A DNA stretch of 64,000 nucleotides, from the NCBI GenBank assembly GCA_030762935.1, contig CM060883.1:53528001-53592000 (forward strand), given 5' to 3'. The DNA comes from Hymenopus coronatus (Eukaryota > Arthropoda > Insecta > Mantodea > Hymenopodidae). Position numbers and translations under genes: made by a program. Below are positions 22,902-34,790 of this stretch, one piece after another; position 1 is the stretch's first letter, and the number at the start of each line of letters is the position of its first letter. The notes under the pieces are model-generated. The model searched no databases. It was not told where the DNA came from and saw only the letters and a program-made list of their open reading frames with translations.

Positions 22902-23282
22902 TTTTTATCACTCTCTCTACCGAGTATTAGGTATGTATTCCACCCAAAAATGTAATACCGAGATTTTATTGTAAATACATGTTTTGAGATCCCCTTAATT
23001 TAAAAAAACTTTTTATAGCATGGGATTTGTGTTTATCTGTCGGCAGCATAATTCGAGAAAAAGGTCTGTTAAAGGAAAAAGATGCAAATGAAGGCAATAA
23101 AAAACCTCACCCCAAACTTTAAATGTAAGATTTTTTCGAAGTTTTCTATTTTTTCAAAAAAGGAACTGTCGATTTTCATTAAAATGCCTTAGATTACATT
23201 CAAATCTTGTATATCTTGAATTTGTTGGAAACAGCTTCTGAAGTTCTCTTCATTCTGAATTACTTTTGTATAACTTTCCCGC
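22902..23282 (+). repeat. R860 copy, 3'-truncated
   Basis: It has a degraded palindrome end, loses the GT tract, and stops at 'tgtataacttt' shortly before the SINE at 23312. Confidence 0.75.
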
Positions 23283-23311
23283 AATCTCCGACTCCCTGTT
23301 CTCTGTCTCTT

Positions 23312-23668
23312 GTCGCCCTCCGTGGTGTAATGGTTACCATAACTCCACGGCACGACAGCTCACGGGGAACCTTGGCCTACCGCCCGTCCGCTGCGTCCCC
23401 CATCTCGGTCCGCTACAGACATCATGGATGGGGTGCAGTATTGGAGGGTGAGACATGGTCAGCGCTTCGAGTCCCTCCCGGCCGGTTAATGCGGTCCTCA
23501 TGACCTGGAGCCGCTACTTCTCCATCAAGTAGCTCCTCAATTGGCTCCCCAGGGACCTTACGAGGCTGAGTGCACCCCGGGCCAGGTCTCCCAGCGGGCG
23601 AAAAGTCCCCACGCCGGTACTGGGGATCGAACCCAGGTCTCCCGCTACCACCGCGCTAAGGAGACGAC
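23312..23668 (-). mobile_element. tRNA-derived SINE (tS4), GC-rich
   Basis: The minus strand starts with a tRNA-like head (TTAGCGCGGTGGTAGCGGG, then B box GGGTTCGATCCCCAG). It continues into a GC-rich body with GGAGCCAATTGAGGAGCTAC and ATGAGGACCGCATTAACC. The same body is at 50290-50572. The opposite end (23318-23350) also looks like a tRNA 5' half in the other direction (GTGTAATGGTTACC), so both termini may be tRNA-like. Confidence 0.7.
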
Positions 23669-23964
23669 CTATGATTAGAGACCGGATTCTAATGGCATGC
23701 TTTCTTTTAATTGTACAACACAGGCATTACTAATGTACTTATACATGAATCCTTAACGTAGAACCCAGACTGTAAAAATGCATTTTTATAAAGTCATTCT
23801 AGTCGCTTTAAACCATTTTCTATTTTACGACTTTTTAGCTCATTATACATCATTTCTTGTCTTTTGCGTCTTTATTTAGTAAATGCTGGCAATGATATTG
23901 AATATGTAAGGATTTTTGTATTAATGGCATTTTACTTCCTATTCATCTTATTCTTTTGTTGTGA
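23669..23964. other. unassigned sequence
   Basis: Nothing recognised. Confidence 0.4.
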
Positions 23965-24300
23965 GGACTTATACCTCAAGGACTTACAAACCAGTGCCGA
24001 GGTCTGACGCATACTGAGGGAGGACTAGCCATCTCTGGACCAGAGAGCCAGTAATCTAGGCGGGTGATCAGTCCGATGCCTGGTATGAGAGTGAGGAAAT
24101 TATATGAAATGACGGGGTAATGGATGAAAGGAAAGGTGATTATGAAGTAGGTGGTGGAATGAGTGGTGAAGGAAACTGAATAACTCGGAGAAAGTCTGCC
24201 CAAAAGCTGCTTTGTTCACCAAAAATCCCCATACGGTCCCTTGGGAGGCGAGCAGTCCACCCTCACGGTCAAGGTGCTGCCGATAACTTCTCAGACGTCA
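23965..24300 (-). mobile_element. tRNA-derived SINE (tS3 family)
   Basis: On the minus strand 'ggggatttttggtgaacaaa', 'gcttttgggcagactttctcc' (internally) and 'accactcattccaccacc' line up block by block with the copies at 31575 and 40641. The tRNA head at the right end has degraded. Confidence 0.6.
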
Positions 24301-24680
24301 GAAATATCATTACTCAACTGCCAAATAAGAATACTTTTAGCAAGTGGGGTGGCTAAACGAAAATCCGTGCGCTCTGGAATAATGTCTTGTTTTCTCACTG
24401 TCAATAACGCTAGAATAAGGAATGCCAGGTATTTTTATGAGATGGAGAGAAAGCGTGATGTGAATATTTTGCATGAACAATATAAAATATAATTACGTGG
24501 ATGTTTTAAATTCACATCGTTACTTAGAAGAGAAAGTAACCCCAAATAGTTCTACATTATGAGGAAAAGCTCGTACAGTGATGAGCTGTAGCAATGGCGT
24601 TGTAAAATGAATTATATTATAGGTTAGGGGAGACTGGCAAAATAATTCACAGCACAGAGTTCGATTTTCATATTATTTTT

Positions 24681-24930
24681 ATGTTAAGTATCACTGATTT
24701 ACATCAATCCATAATTATTGCTTAATTTTCTTAAAGTTTTTAATTTTAGTAATCGTTTTGAATATATCTGTTATCATGCAGATTTTTCTGAAGTTCTAAT
24801 GTAATATGTTAAGTATCACTGATTTACATCAATCCATAGTTATTGCTTAATTTTCTTAAAGTTTTTAATTTTAGTAATCTTTTTGAATATATCTGTTATC
24901 ATGCAGATTTTTCTGAAGTTCTAATGTAAA
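24681..24930 (+). repeat. two-unit tandem duplication, 125-bp period
   Basis: Units start at 24681 and 24806 with the same ATGTTAAGTATCACTGATTT and are almost identical over their full length (I see about two differences). The near identity implies a young duplication. Confidence 0.95.
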
Positions 24931-24951
24931 CATAATGAAGTGGTTAGTTAC

Positions 24952-25164
24952 TTTTTACTTTCTCTAGCGCATATGTGCAACATTATATAGTAGACAGAGT
25001 AGATTCTATATTCCGCCCAAAAATTCCATACCGGGATTAACAGAAATATGTTTTGATATCCCCTGAATAAAAAAAAATAGTTTTATAAAAAGGCCAGTGT
25101 GAATGTGGTATGTGTATGTGTGTGTCTTCGGGCAGAATAGCTCAAAAACTAAAACTCCGTCAGC
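24952..25164 (+). repeat. R860 5' fragment
   Basis: The palindrome end to the 'ctcaaaaactaaaactccgt' block, then a T run leading directly into another R860 start. It is a truncated first unit of a tandem pair. Confidence 0.8.
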
Positions 25165-26234
25165 TTTTTTTTACTTTCTCTACATAGTATATGGTATGTA
25201 GGTAGAGAAGGGATTGCACTGCACCCAAAAATCCTATACCGACATTTCACCAAAAATACACGTTTTAGGGTCCCCTGTATTAAAAATGCATTTTTATAAA
25301 GAGGTCCTATATACCAAACTTGGTATTTAAGTTTAGTATCTTCCAAGGTTGCAAGCGAAGATTTTGAGGAAATCCTCCACCCTAAACTCCCCTTAACATG
25401 GAAAAAATAGAACATTTTGATTTTCACAAAAATGGTTCTAACGATTTTGATTAAAATACCGTATATTAAAGATATGTACATGACATATAAAATGTATATT
25501 TTAAATTTTTTGAGGATAGCCCCTGAATACCTCTATATTCTGGATGATTTTTTGCCTAATTTTGCATAACTGGCCAACCATAAGAGAGTGACAATAACTT
25601 AGTGTACAAAAAATATAGGTCTTGTTAAAACACACAGTTTATGTCAAATACATTTTTCGTGGAGTTGACCATTTCCGAGATATTCCTTGATATTAGTATA
25701 GTTTTAAATACGTATGTTCTCAAACGGGGTCACCCTTATTTCATCTCTCTTGGCCTTGCAAAGAGATCCGAACTTTAGCCTTGACATATCGACCAGCTTT
25801 TAAATTATTTCACAATTGCGTTACCTAGTGTACTCCTTACCCGGCGGAGGACGATGGATTTTTTCGGGTGTAAAAATCCTTAGCATGGTTTCCTTCGGAA
25901 GGGAAGTAAAGCCGTTGGTCCCGTGTCGTAGATTTACGGCTCGTAAAAGAACCTCAAGCCTGATAGAGAGGCCTCTGAGCAAAATTAAGCGGTATTTCAC
26001 GCCCAGTATAGAATGGGACGCTGAGAACTATATCAGTTAAAAATCGTCCATAAATAACACGCTATTTTATCCCCTTATTTCCCTTAGACTTGGAAGGAAG
26101 CAAGTAATAAGAAATGTTTGCTAATGTTTATCTCGATTAGTATGGTGTAGATAGAAGAATAATCTTTTGTAAGAATGGTTGTTTTTAATCCAAGTAGAGA
26201 AAGTCATGTGGACGGAACACATCAGATTTTTTTT
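25165..26234 (+). repeat. R860 copy interrupted by a SINE
   Basis: Full copy in two parts (25165-25842 and 26059-26234) around a tS1 SINE. The GT block and part of the 'tcaaaaacg' block are deleted. The end is CACATCAGATTTTTTTT. Confidence 0.9.
25843..26058 (+). mobile_element. tRNA-derived SINE (tS1) inside R860
   Basis: GGCGGAGGACGATGGATTTT at the left, 'gaagggaagtaaagccgttg' in the middle and 'gttaaaaatcgtccataaat' at the right. The tRNA head is missing (5' truncation). Flanking 'tactccttaccc' and 'tatccccttattt' are imperfect remnants of the R860 target, so a clean duplication is not proven. Confidence 0.8.
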
Positions 26235-26366
26235 ATGGTCGTATTGCATGTGATGCATGACAACACCATCTACAAAGGATGGATTCTTCTGTGCAGATGT
26301 AGAACGCATGTGCTTTCCTTGACAGCCTTTGTATACACGATTCGTAGTTCAGGTTTAGTGCGTCAT

Positions 26367-26367
<1 letters not shown>

Positions 26368-26430
<63 letters not shown>
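26368..26430 (+). repeat. TAA/TTA trinucleotide microsatellite
   Basis: (TAA)n switches to (TTA)n, giving a self-complementary tract able to form a hairpin. Confidence 0.95.
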
Positions 26431-26599
26431 CGCAATTTACTGATATTGTGATGATGGTTATAATATGCTTTTTAATAGTTCACTAAATTCTAATTTTTTA
26501 TCTTATTTTATCATACTCACATACCTTCCTAAAACTATGCAAAATGGTTCTAAGGAGTTGATTAAAATTAAAATATTACAAATTAAACAAATAAATACA

Positions 26600-26825
26600 A
26601 GTTAAAATATTGTCTTTCTTAATGACACTGTCAAATTGCAGTATCATATTAGTGCCACCAGTATGCCTAAATTTTTACCGCAGGAGTTCTTTTACATGCC
26701 AGTGAATATACTGACACGGATATGTCGTCTTTAAGCACACTTAAAAACCATAGGTCTGGATCGGGTTTGAATCCGCATCCTTGGGATCAGAAAGCCAGCG
26801 CCTAACCAACCACCACTCAGACCGA
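26600..26825 (-). mobile_element. tRNA-derived SINE, separate family
   Basis: The minus strand has A box GTGGTTGGTTAGGCG and B box GCGGATTCAAACCCG. A body with 'ggcatgtaaaagaactcc' follows, and an A/T-rich tail ('taagaaagacaatatttt') ends it. It is a single copy in this window. Confidence 0.65.
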
Positions 26826-27289
26826 CTTCATATATACCTATACATTTGCTGGAGTTTTGTTAACAAGTAGAGCTCCAAAATTTAACTATTTATATCAAAC
26901 TTAGAGCACATTCCACTCCTTTTGGATGTACAACTGATGTGGTGTTCGAGGGCGGTTAAAAATATACCAAGTTAGGAAGATAGACACCATTTATATCAAC
27001 CATACATTATTTATTTCTTGTAGTTTCCTTTTAGAAATAAACATTTCTTCCAACGTGCATGCCATTTTTATTTTTTATAAAAATTAAAATTATCTGGCTC
27101 TGCAAGACACGTCTCTATATTGACGATGTCCTCCTCATCTCAAATAAATTTCGGTCCCATGAGCCATTTCTTCATGCTTGGAAACAAAACAAAAAAATCA
27201 TATGGAGCCTGGTCGGGCCAATATGTTGGGGGTGCGGCAGCAATTAATAACGCAGTTCATGCAGTTAGGATCAACGTGCTGGTGTATTT
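26826..27289. other. unassigned sequence
   Basis: Nothing recognised. Confidence 0.4.
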
Positions 27290-27420
27290 TCGTGGTGAAA
27301 CAGGGCTTTCTTCTTCACCATCGAACCTACGACCTCCTAAATACGAGTTACCAGTGAAACCGCCTGAGGTATTACTCTTGGTGGCCATGGTAGCTTAGTT
27401 GCATAGAGCAACCAAATGGA
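27290..27420 (-). mobile_element. tRNA-like SINE head remnant
   Basis: The minus strand shows a B box GTAGGTTCGATGG and an A-box-like 'tttcactggtaactcg'. Immediately to the right, on the plus strand, GGCCATGGTAGCTTAGTTG looks like a second, opposed tRNA 5' half. The arrangement recalls the foldback elements at 5300 and 37377. Confidence 0.4.
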
Positions 27421-28319
27421 AACCAAAAAGTCCGTACTTTACATTGATTCAAGTTTTCACTTTTAATTTTTCACCATTCCAACTCATTTACTGCTTTCAT
27501 ATACAGGTAGTGCAATTTCAGGTTTTTCACATCAATTACTCATATTGGTATAACTGTTACTCTCATGTTAGATAACTTGGAGACAGTTTGACAGTTTTCA
27601 TTGTTGTCATGTTTTCATGTCATTTAAAATTGTCTAATATGAAGACAGCTATATGGAGAGAAATTTTGTTTATAGTTACATAATCAGGTTTATCATTGTT
27701 TTAATATTGACTTATTCTATCCTTTTTATCAATAAAATATTTACATTTCTTATTTCTGATCATCATTATACAAATGTTTCGTTTAAATATAGCCCTTTGC
27801 TTTATATTTGAGTATAAACACACATGTTTGTTAATTACTATCAATTAATAAAGATTAATAAAATTATCGGTAGTGCCTTTAACATCGAAAATTACTTCCC
27901 CAAGTTGATTCCACATTCCACCAAGTTTTCCAATAATTTCCCATCACGTTAAACAGAGATTACAGCGGCAGCCGAAATAATCTCCTATTCAATTTATGTG
28001 ATGATGACGATGATGGTTCTGAGGAGGAATGGGGAAGGTAACGAAAGGTAAATTAAAGCCGCCCATACCGCCACAACCCACAAACGATAATATATCTATC
28101 AGTGATGCTTCAACTTTTCTTCAGGTTTCTGGAGGAAGAAATGACCAGCGTCGGTAAACGTTGAGCTTTTACGACTTCGCAATCTGGTAAAACCTCCTTG
28201 GGGTGTTTTCTTTCAATTTTGGGGAGTTCAAAAGTTGTATCTCTAAAGTAGGTAAGGTGTACCAACAGTCAAACCCAGCTTTTATTTACCTCAGCACACA
28301 ACTTATGTTTGTCGTCCTT
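27421..28319. other. unassigned sequence
   Basis: No recognised repeat. A 'gatgatgacgatgatgg' patch near 27999-28016 is low complexity. Confidence 0.4.
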
Positions 28320-28574
28320 CGTGATTTAAAGGTACTATGCTAGCATCGAGTCCCCGAGGTTGCGGATTCAAATCCGGGGAACGGAATTATTTTGGTGCGA
28401 AAAAATATCATGACTTCCTTTGGAAGGGAAGTAAAACCGGTAGTCCCTTTTCGCAGTTTAAGGCACATAAAAAATCCAAACTTAATAAACAGGCCTCTGA
28501 GCATATTGTCCCGCATTTATGCCCAAAATAGAATAAGATGCTAAGAACTAAGTACTTAAAGAGAGCCTTAAATA
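28320..28574 (+). mobile_element. tRNA-derived SINE (tS1)
   Basis: The head B box is GCGGATTCAAATCCGGGG (28364-28381), followed by 'ggaagggaagtaaaaccg' and 'aaagagagccttaaataa'. The end abuts the R860 copy at 28575. The A-box half is unclear. Confidence 0.7.
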
Positions 28575-29476
28575 AAAAATCTGTTGTTACACTCACATGA
28601 CTTTCTCTAGCTCTTCTACAAACTTCTCACATAAGAATATTCTTCTTCCTACACGTTGCTAATGATATAATCATTAGCAGAATGTTCTTATTACTTAGTT
28701 CCTTATACGTAGAAAGAAAATAAGGGAATACACTATGTTAAACGGATAGTCAAATGTTGTAAAAGCTGTCGTTATTCGATTGTCATTGCAAATCGCTTCT
28801 TTGCTTGTCTAGGAGTCGATCAAAGGAACAACGGAAACTTTCTGTCCCAGAAAGTATAAGTACTCACAAGTGAAACCAAAAACAAGGAACATCTCGGAAA
28901 CTGTTACCTCCACAACAAAAATGTAAAGGACATAAATTGTGTGTTTTGATCAGATCTACATTTTATATGTAGTAAGTTTTCCCTATCTCTTACTGTTTAG
29001 CAGTTAAGCAAAATTTAGCCAAATGCATCCAGAATAAAGGGATCTTCAGAGGCTATTCCTAGAAAATTAAATATATACAGTTTATTTGGTATGTGAATAC
29101 CTTTAATATACGGGATTTTAATCAAAATTGTTAGAACCATTTTGGAAAATCCAAATTTTCGAAACTTTTTCCATGTAAAGGATAGTTGGGGGTGGGGGAT
29201 TTTCTTGAAAATCTTCGTGTCACATCCTTGGAAGATACCAAACCTAAATTCCAAGTTTAGTATTTAACGGTCTTTTCGCTTTTGAGCTATGCTGTCCACA
29301 GACACACACACATAGACACAAACACGGGCCCTTTTCTGAAAATGCTTTTTTTTTTTTTTGAGATTCAGGGGGTCCTAAAACATCTATTTCCGGTGAAATC
29401 TCGGTATCGAATTTTTGGGTGGCATACAATACTTCCTCTATACACTATGTACATAGTACGTATAGAGAAAGTAAAA
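28575..29476 (-). repeat. R860 copy, full length, first of minus tandem pair
   Basis: Its left end has decayed ('aaaaatctgttgttacactc'). Its right end has a good palindrome (CTATGTACATAG inside). An A/C-rich replacement of the GT tract lies at 29304-29325. Confidence 0.9.
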
Positions 29477-30290
29477 ATCTGATGTGTTCCATTCACATGA
29501 CTTTCTCTACATCGCTGTAGCAAAATATTCTTAAAAAGCATATGATTCTATCTACTTTATGAAAATCAAGATGAGAATTAACAGAAATTGTCTTAATTAT
29601 TTGCTTCCTTGTAAGTAGAAGGAAAATGAGGAAATACACTAGGCTAAAATATTAGTCAAATCTTTTTAAAGCTGCTTGCCATATGGTTGAAATTTTCCGT
29701 ATGAGAAAAGTTTCAAGTAGATTAAATCTGAAACAAATAACAAGGAATAGCTCAGAAATGGTCAATTTCAAGAAAAAAAATGTATACGGCATAAATTGTG
29801 TGCTTTAAGGTAACCCACATTTTTTGTGTAGTAAGTTTTTGTCTATCTTACGGTTTATAAGTTAAGCAAGCTTCAGCAAAGTTCATTCGGAATACAGAGG
29901 TCTGTAGTGGCTTTTCCCAGAAAATTCAAGATATACATTTTATTGCAATATAAATATCTCTAATATACGGTAATTTAATCAAAATGTTTGATAAAATAAA
30001 CGTTTTCGAAATGTTTTCCATGCAAAGGGTAGTTTGGGGGAGGGAGATTTTCTCAAAATTCGTGTCGCATCCCAGGAAGATATTTAATTTAAATACCAAG
30101 TTTGGTATTTTACCAACTTTTCGGTTTTGCTTACAGACACATGGACACATTCACACGCACCTTTTTCTGAAAATACTTTTTGGATACAGGGGACACTAAA
30201 ACGTGTATTTCCGGTGAAATCTCGGTACCGAATTTTTGTGTGGAATGCAATACGTGTACGTGTAAATAATGCGTGTAGAGAAAGTAAAAA
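29472..30290 (-). repeat. R860 copy, full length, second of minus tandem pair
   Basis: It shares AAAAATC with the previous unit (AAAGTAAAAATCTGATGTG). The palindrome at the right end has decayed to 'acgtgtaaataatgcgtgtag'. Confidence 0.9.
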
Positions 30291-30384
30291 TCAGTTTAAC
30301 AGACTTGTGGTAGATTCATTGGCTGAAGAATAACTATAGTTTTATCTCAAACTGCTATTATATTTCTTTAAATGGTCAATCAAT

Positions 30385-30760
30385 CACAGCTGTCAGAGAG
30401 GACACCTAGCACCTCGAACCCCAGCGGATCCTTAGTTCCTACACGCGGGAGGAATGGATGAGGTGAATGAACAGCAGGAGACATAGAGACTGTTGCAAAT
30501 CTCAATTCTCTGCGCCATCTGCCCGCTACCGACGGTATCTTAGCCCTATAGTCAACCTGAAAGATCATACGGAAATGAAATGATTGGAAATGAGGAGACA
30601 AGATAATCGTGTTAGAATACCCGACACCAGCATTAGCCTTGGCAACTATGAGAAAGCCACGAAAAGCTCCATAGTCGAGATGGCGGTCGCTAGGAATCAA
30701 ACCTGGAACCTTTCAAATGCAGGTCTCACTGGCTCCGTTACCGCATAGCCATCTTATTCG
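30385..30760 (-). mobile_element. tRNA-derived SINE, separate family
   Basis: The minus-strand head has A box GGCTATGCGGTAACGG and B box GGTTTGATTCC. The body includes 'ttgtctcctcatttcc' and 'atttcatttccgtatg'. No second copy was seen here. Confidence 0.55.
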
Positions 30761-31464
30761 GTAATCTTCGCCCTTGGTTTTAAAATTTATATCCTTGTTG
30801 TTATCAAACCGAAATAAAATATTTTCTCTAGTTTGTCTGTAGATGACGTAACTCTTATCAGGGTTTAAAATGTCGTACTTCTATTTGAGTTTTTTTATGG
30901 TAGCAATTAATGCAAATCTCTATTAAGTACAATTCCTAAGGCAGAGGAGTTACTGCATTCGATCCAAAAAGCTGAGATCCAAATACAAACGGAAACACTT
31001 GAGGGCCCTTAATTAATCATTCAATGACTTTTCCCACTCACTATCGTTTGTTTTTATATATCTTCTAGAAACAATTCTCAGAAAAAATGAATTAAAAAGT
31101 CTGATGTTACATTCATAGACTTTTTACACTCAGTATGGTTTATTTTCATGTATTTTCAGAAACCATTCTCATTATTTTTCTGTCCAGTTCATATTAATTA
31201 ATATATCCCTTAGAGAAATTGTTTCATTGTACATAACATTGTAAGTGCAAGGAGGTTGCAGGAAACTGAAACGATAGTATCATCCAAACATCTTTAAAAA
31301 TCAATCGTTAGGTATATATACTCCTTCTCTTGTATATCATCATGAAAATAAGAGAATTGTGTGCCTTAACACTTAAAAAAATGGAAAATTCACGCCGATG
31401 AGAACAAATATCACGGAAATGGACATGTCCAACAAGCATGTATTTGTTATAAACGAAGCTTTTC
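30761..31464. other. unassigned sequence
   Basis: Two short stretches resemble decayed SINE or R860 ends ('agtctgatgttacattcat' at 31100-31118), but I cannot assign the whole. Confidence 0.4.
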
Positions 31465-32455
31465 CCAAAAATGCTCCCACCCTCAACCCTTCACAAGGAT
31501 TTTTTTTTCGAAAAGATAGATTTTTCTAAAAAATAACTTACGATTTTGATTAAAATGCCATATTATTATGACAGGCGGGACCGTGGCCGAATGGTTAGAC
31601 CTCTTGCTTCACACCTAGGTGACACGGGTTCGATCCCAAGCGCCCGCATTTGGAACTTGTGAACGAAACGCCATCCGAACGAGGTTTTTCCGGGTCATCC
31701 GGTTTACCCGCCACTTACTCCACCAATTGCTCCATCATCTCCTTTCATATCGTCCATGTTTGAATTACATATCATACACTTCCTCACGGTCATACTTGGC
31801 TACGGGCCGACCACTCGTTCCAGGTTCTTCAATCTGTGGTTACGTGCCATTTGCTCCCCGACAGGCTTCTGACCCTTAGGCATTAGCTTATAAGTTCTAG
31901 AGCGGTGCCAGTCCTGCATATGGGGAAGGTAAACAGACTACGAAAAAAAATGTTTCAGATATTTTTATGGGAAACGAAATGTATATCTTGAATTTTCTAG
32001 ATATACTCTCTGAAGGACTCTTCATTCTTAATTTCTTTGTATAACTCGTAAGCCTTAAGAGCTGGACAACAACTTACCTCTCAAAAATTGTAGATTTTTT
32101 GGTAAGGTTAACCGTTTCTGAGATGTTCCTTATTATTGGTTTCAATTTTAAAGTGCTTAAACTTTTTTTTCAAGCGGGAAGTCATCTTTGTTTCATCTCT
32201 TTTGGTTTAGTCCCAGGAATGCGAAAGAGAACAGAATTTCAATTATTTCACATAACTAAGAGCTTTTAAAAGATTTGGCTAGGCTTTAGCTTGGTGTATT
32301 CTCTTATTTACCCAATAGATATAAGGAAGCAAGTAATAAGAGCAATTCTACTAATGTTAATCTCGATTAGCATGATGTTGATGAAAGAATAATTTTTGTA
32401 AGGAAGTTTGTGGAACAGGTAGAGAAAGTCATGTGAATGAAACATATCAGATTAT
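31465..32455 (+). repeat. R860 copy interrupted by a SINE
   Basis: Parts 31465-31574 and about 31945-32455 flank a tS3 SINE. The 5' third is missing. The end is 'aagtcatgtgaatgaaacat' followed by ATCAGATTATTTT. Confidence 0.8.
31575..31935 (+). mobile_element. tRNA-derived SINE (tS3), best head
   Basis: It starts with a serine/leucine-type tRNA-like head: GTGGCCGAATGGTTAGACC (A box) and ACGGGTTCGATCCC (B box, about 31625-31638). The body carries 'ttttccgggtcatccggttt' and 'ccacttactccaccaa', then ends 'gcggtgccagtcctgc'. It sits inside an R860 copy. Confidence 0.8.
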
Positions 32456-33870
32456 TTTATATTAACTTATGGCTCTCCACCATAGAAGTATGTCCTTTCA
32501 AACGTGCTAAATTGAAAAAAAATAGTAAATATGTTTTTAAAAATCTCTCTGTATGTTGCTTTAATATTTGCTAGTGAATCTACATTACGGAGATTATTCA
32601 CCTTTGACCTACAAGCTTTAGGAGAAAGCAATGCAATTTAAAACCAACAGTATTCATTTTAATATCCTTTGCATGTGAAATGTATTGAACGACTTTTTAG
32701 GTATTCGCATTCACGCATAAATGCCCTTGCAAACAAGGTTATCTCTCACAAAAAGCTTGTTTCAGATATGAAAGAATGTATAAGAAAACTCCAAGTAGAT
32801 ATCTTCGGCACAGCGTACAAATAATAAAAGAATGAGGGTCGGAAAAAAGAGGCCATCGTTTTACGTTAGAGTGGCGGATGAAGAAAACCAGAAACATCTC
32901 CCAAATAAAGCTATAAATAAAACAAGCAAGGGAGCCGGGGCGCAACAGTATAAGCTTGTGGTTTTTCACGACTGTCACTGAAACCGTCGACCTGTGCTTC
33001 ATTAACAGGATTTTCGTAGTTTTAATACGAGCTGTGTTCTCGCCCACGTAATCCCTTATGCAAATAATTAACTGCCTATATGTGGACTAAACAGCGATAC
33101 CTTTCTCACCCCTCGACATAGGCCCTAGCTAATACCTTCCCACCCCTGCTCTCTTGAAGCACAATGGAAGTATTTCCTTTGAAAGATCAGTCGTTTGGAA
33201 TAAACCAATACAGTACATATCTGCTGCTGAGCCGCCATGCTCTTTTTTGTGGCGTAAACAAAGCGTATAACGCAATTGTAAACACACGTAGATAATCAGG
33301 AAATTAAAAGTGAAGCAACGCAGCGTTTCCTTATCCACGTAACTCGCGAGCAATATAGCAAAGAAGAATTGTATTGGAGCTGTGTCAGTTCTTCGCAAAT
33401 CTTACAAGTGATTCTAAGAACCAATTCCAGGTAGACACCTTCACTCTGATAAACAGACTGAGGATTTGTAGGCACAAAATAGCAAGTAAAACAAGCATAA
33501 AATTATTGAAAATAGACAAATATAGGCAAGAAGATATTCAAAATAGGCAAAAGTGGTGACACTTTAAATTCACAACTTATTTTCTACACTAAACTTTCAC
33601 CTAATTATAGCTGTAGGACGAATTAACCTTGAAAACTAACGATTTCTGCTTATTTAATAAAATAAACAAAAACATTAACATATGTAAGCTCACATCTTGA
33701 CAGTGAGAAAATTATAAAAGTAAAATCGCACATTCATTGCTTTGGCATTGGAAAGTGTTTGTGTGTGTGAAGTTATGGAGTGGTATTCCGCACTGCAGTC
33801 GTCGACTTATTTTACGTCAGACCCCTGGAGTAGATGAGATGAATGTAATTTCAAAGGGCAGCCAACATCC
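32456..33870. other. unassigned sequence
   Basis: 1.4 kb with short unremarkable open frames on both strands and no recognised repeat. Confidence 0.45.
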
Positions 33871-33898
33871 GGAGAGAGGGAGAGAGACAGAGACAGAC

Positions 33899-33930
<32 letters not shown>
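33871..33930 (+). repeat. AG/ACAG purine microsatellite
   Basis: (GA)n with interspersed ACAGAC units, directly before the SINE at 33931. Confidence 0.9.
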
Positions 33931-34115
33931 CCGCCTCGGAGGGTTTATAACATTTCACAAGCAGTTCAACTCGACGCGGGGAGCACCAGGAGCCCGTAGT
34001 TCAGTCTTGGTTAGATCACCTGGATCCGCAGACAATCGCTAATGCCATCCCGCCATCGATATATATATTTCCAAAGCGCAGTCACCTCCATGGAATGGCG
34101 CTTCTGCCTCAGTCC
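33931..34115 (+). mobile_element. GC-rich interspersed repeat (S5), likely SINE
   Basis: CTCGACGCGGGGAGCACCAG, 'aatgccatcccgcc' and 'aaagcgcagtcacctcca' recur in the same order at 44508-44690 on the other strand. No clear tRNA head. Confidence 0.7.
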
Positions 34116-34129
34116 TCAGCGATACAACA

Positions 34130-34335
34130 CTGAAAAAGACCGTTTGGGTTGAAATGAAGGGACAGAAAGTTCGGAGGAATGGTGAAACCTCCCCAGCATT
34201 CGCCTAGTGACACAGGAAAACCCCCGGAAGACCCATGGATCAGAGAGGTCGTACATGAGGAACCGATCCCACGACCTCCCAAATGCCAGTCCCAGACGAA
34301 ATGTCTTAGTTGCGTTCGGCTGATACATTCTGTTC
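34130..34335 (-). mobile_element. SINE (S6 family)
   Basis: 'gaaacctccccagcattcgc', 'aaaacccccggaagacccat' and 'ggatcagagaggtcg' match the longer copy at 56815-57325. The minus-strand head has a weak B box, GGATCGGTTCC. Confidence 0.65.
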
Positions 34336-34429
34336 TAGTCTTCTTCATTCATATTGCAGTGAATAAATACATTCTTCTGTAATTACTGTTTTAATGTGAG
34401 CTAATGCTTATTTTCATAAAAGCATCTTA

Positions 34430-34790
34430 TTCTGAGAGAAACCTCTCCACCTCACATATGAAAGGACAGTATTTGAATGATGCTATCTCTGCTGCTGATA
34501 AACCGGACAGTTTGCCCCGCGATACCTCCCCTAATGCTCCTGATATTTCTTGAAGTCCGGACTCAAACGTTTCCTTTAACATAATGCATCCACGGGAGGC
34601 ACCACTTTGTAGCACAGCCGTCAAAAGACAATACGATGTGGCATAGAGTTAGGATCATAATTTATCCATTCTCGTACGCTTGCTGCCGTTGATTTTGGCG
34701 TGATAAACTGGTAGGACAGCTTCCAAAATATTATGCTTTTCACTGTAGCTGGTCAAACAAACATAAAATGGTTCCTCTTTGAGAATATTT
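34430..34790 (-). pseudogene. hAT-type transposase C-terminus, decayed
   Basis: A minus-strand frame ends with SAAEIASFKYCPFICEVERF followed by LSE. It matches the hAT C-terminal dimerisation pattern 'F-K-Y/F-x-P ... (D/E)-V-E-R-S/F', in which VER is highly conserved. Upstream the same frame, or one shifted by one base, continues for about 60 codons (LTAVLQSGASRGCIMLKETF). This could be a dead hAT transposon or a domesticated derivative. No terminal repeats or 8-bp duplication were found. The DDE catalytic part is not visible. Confidence 0.45.
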
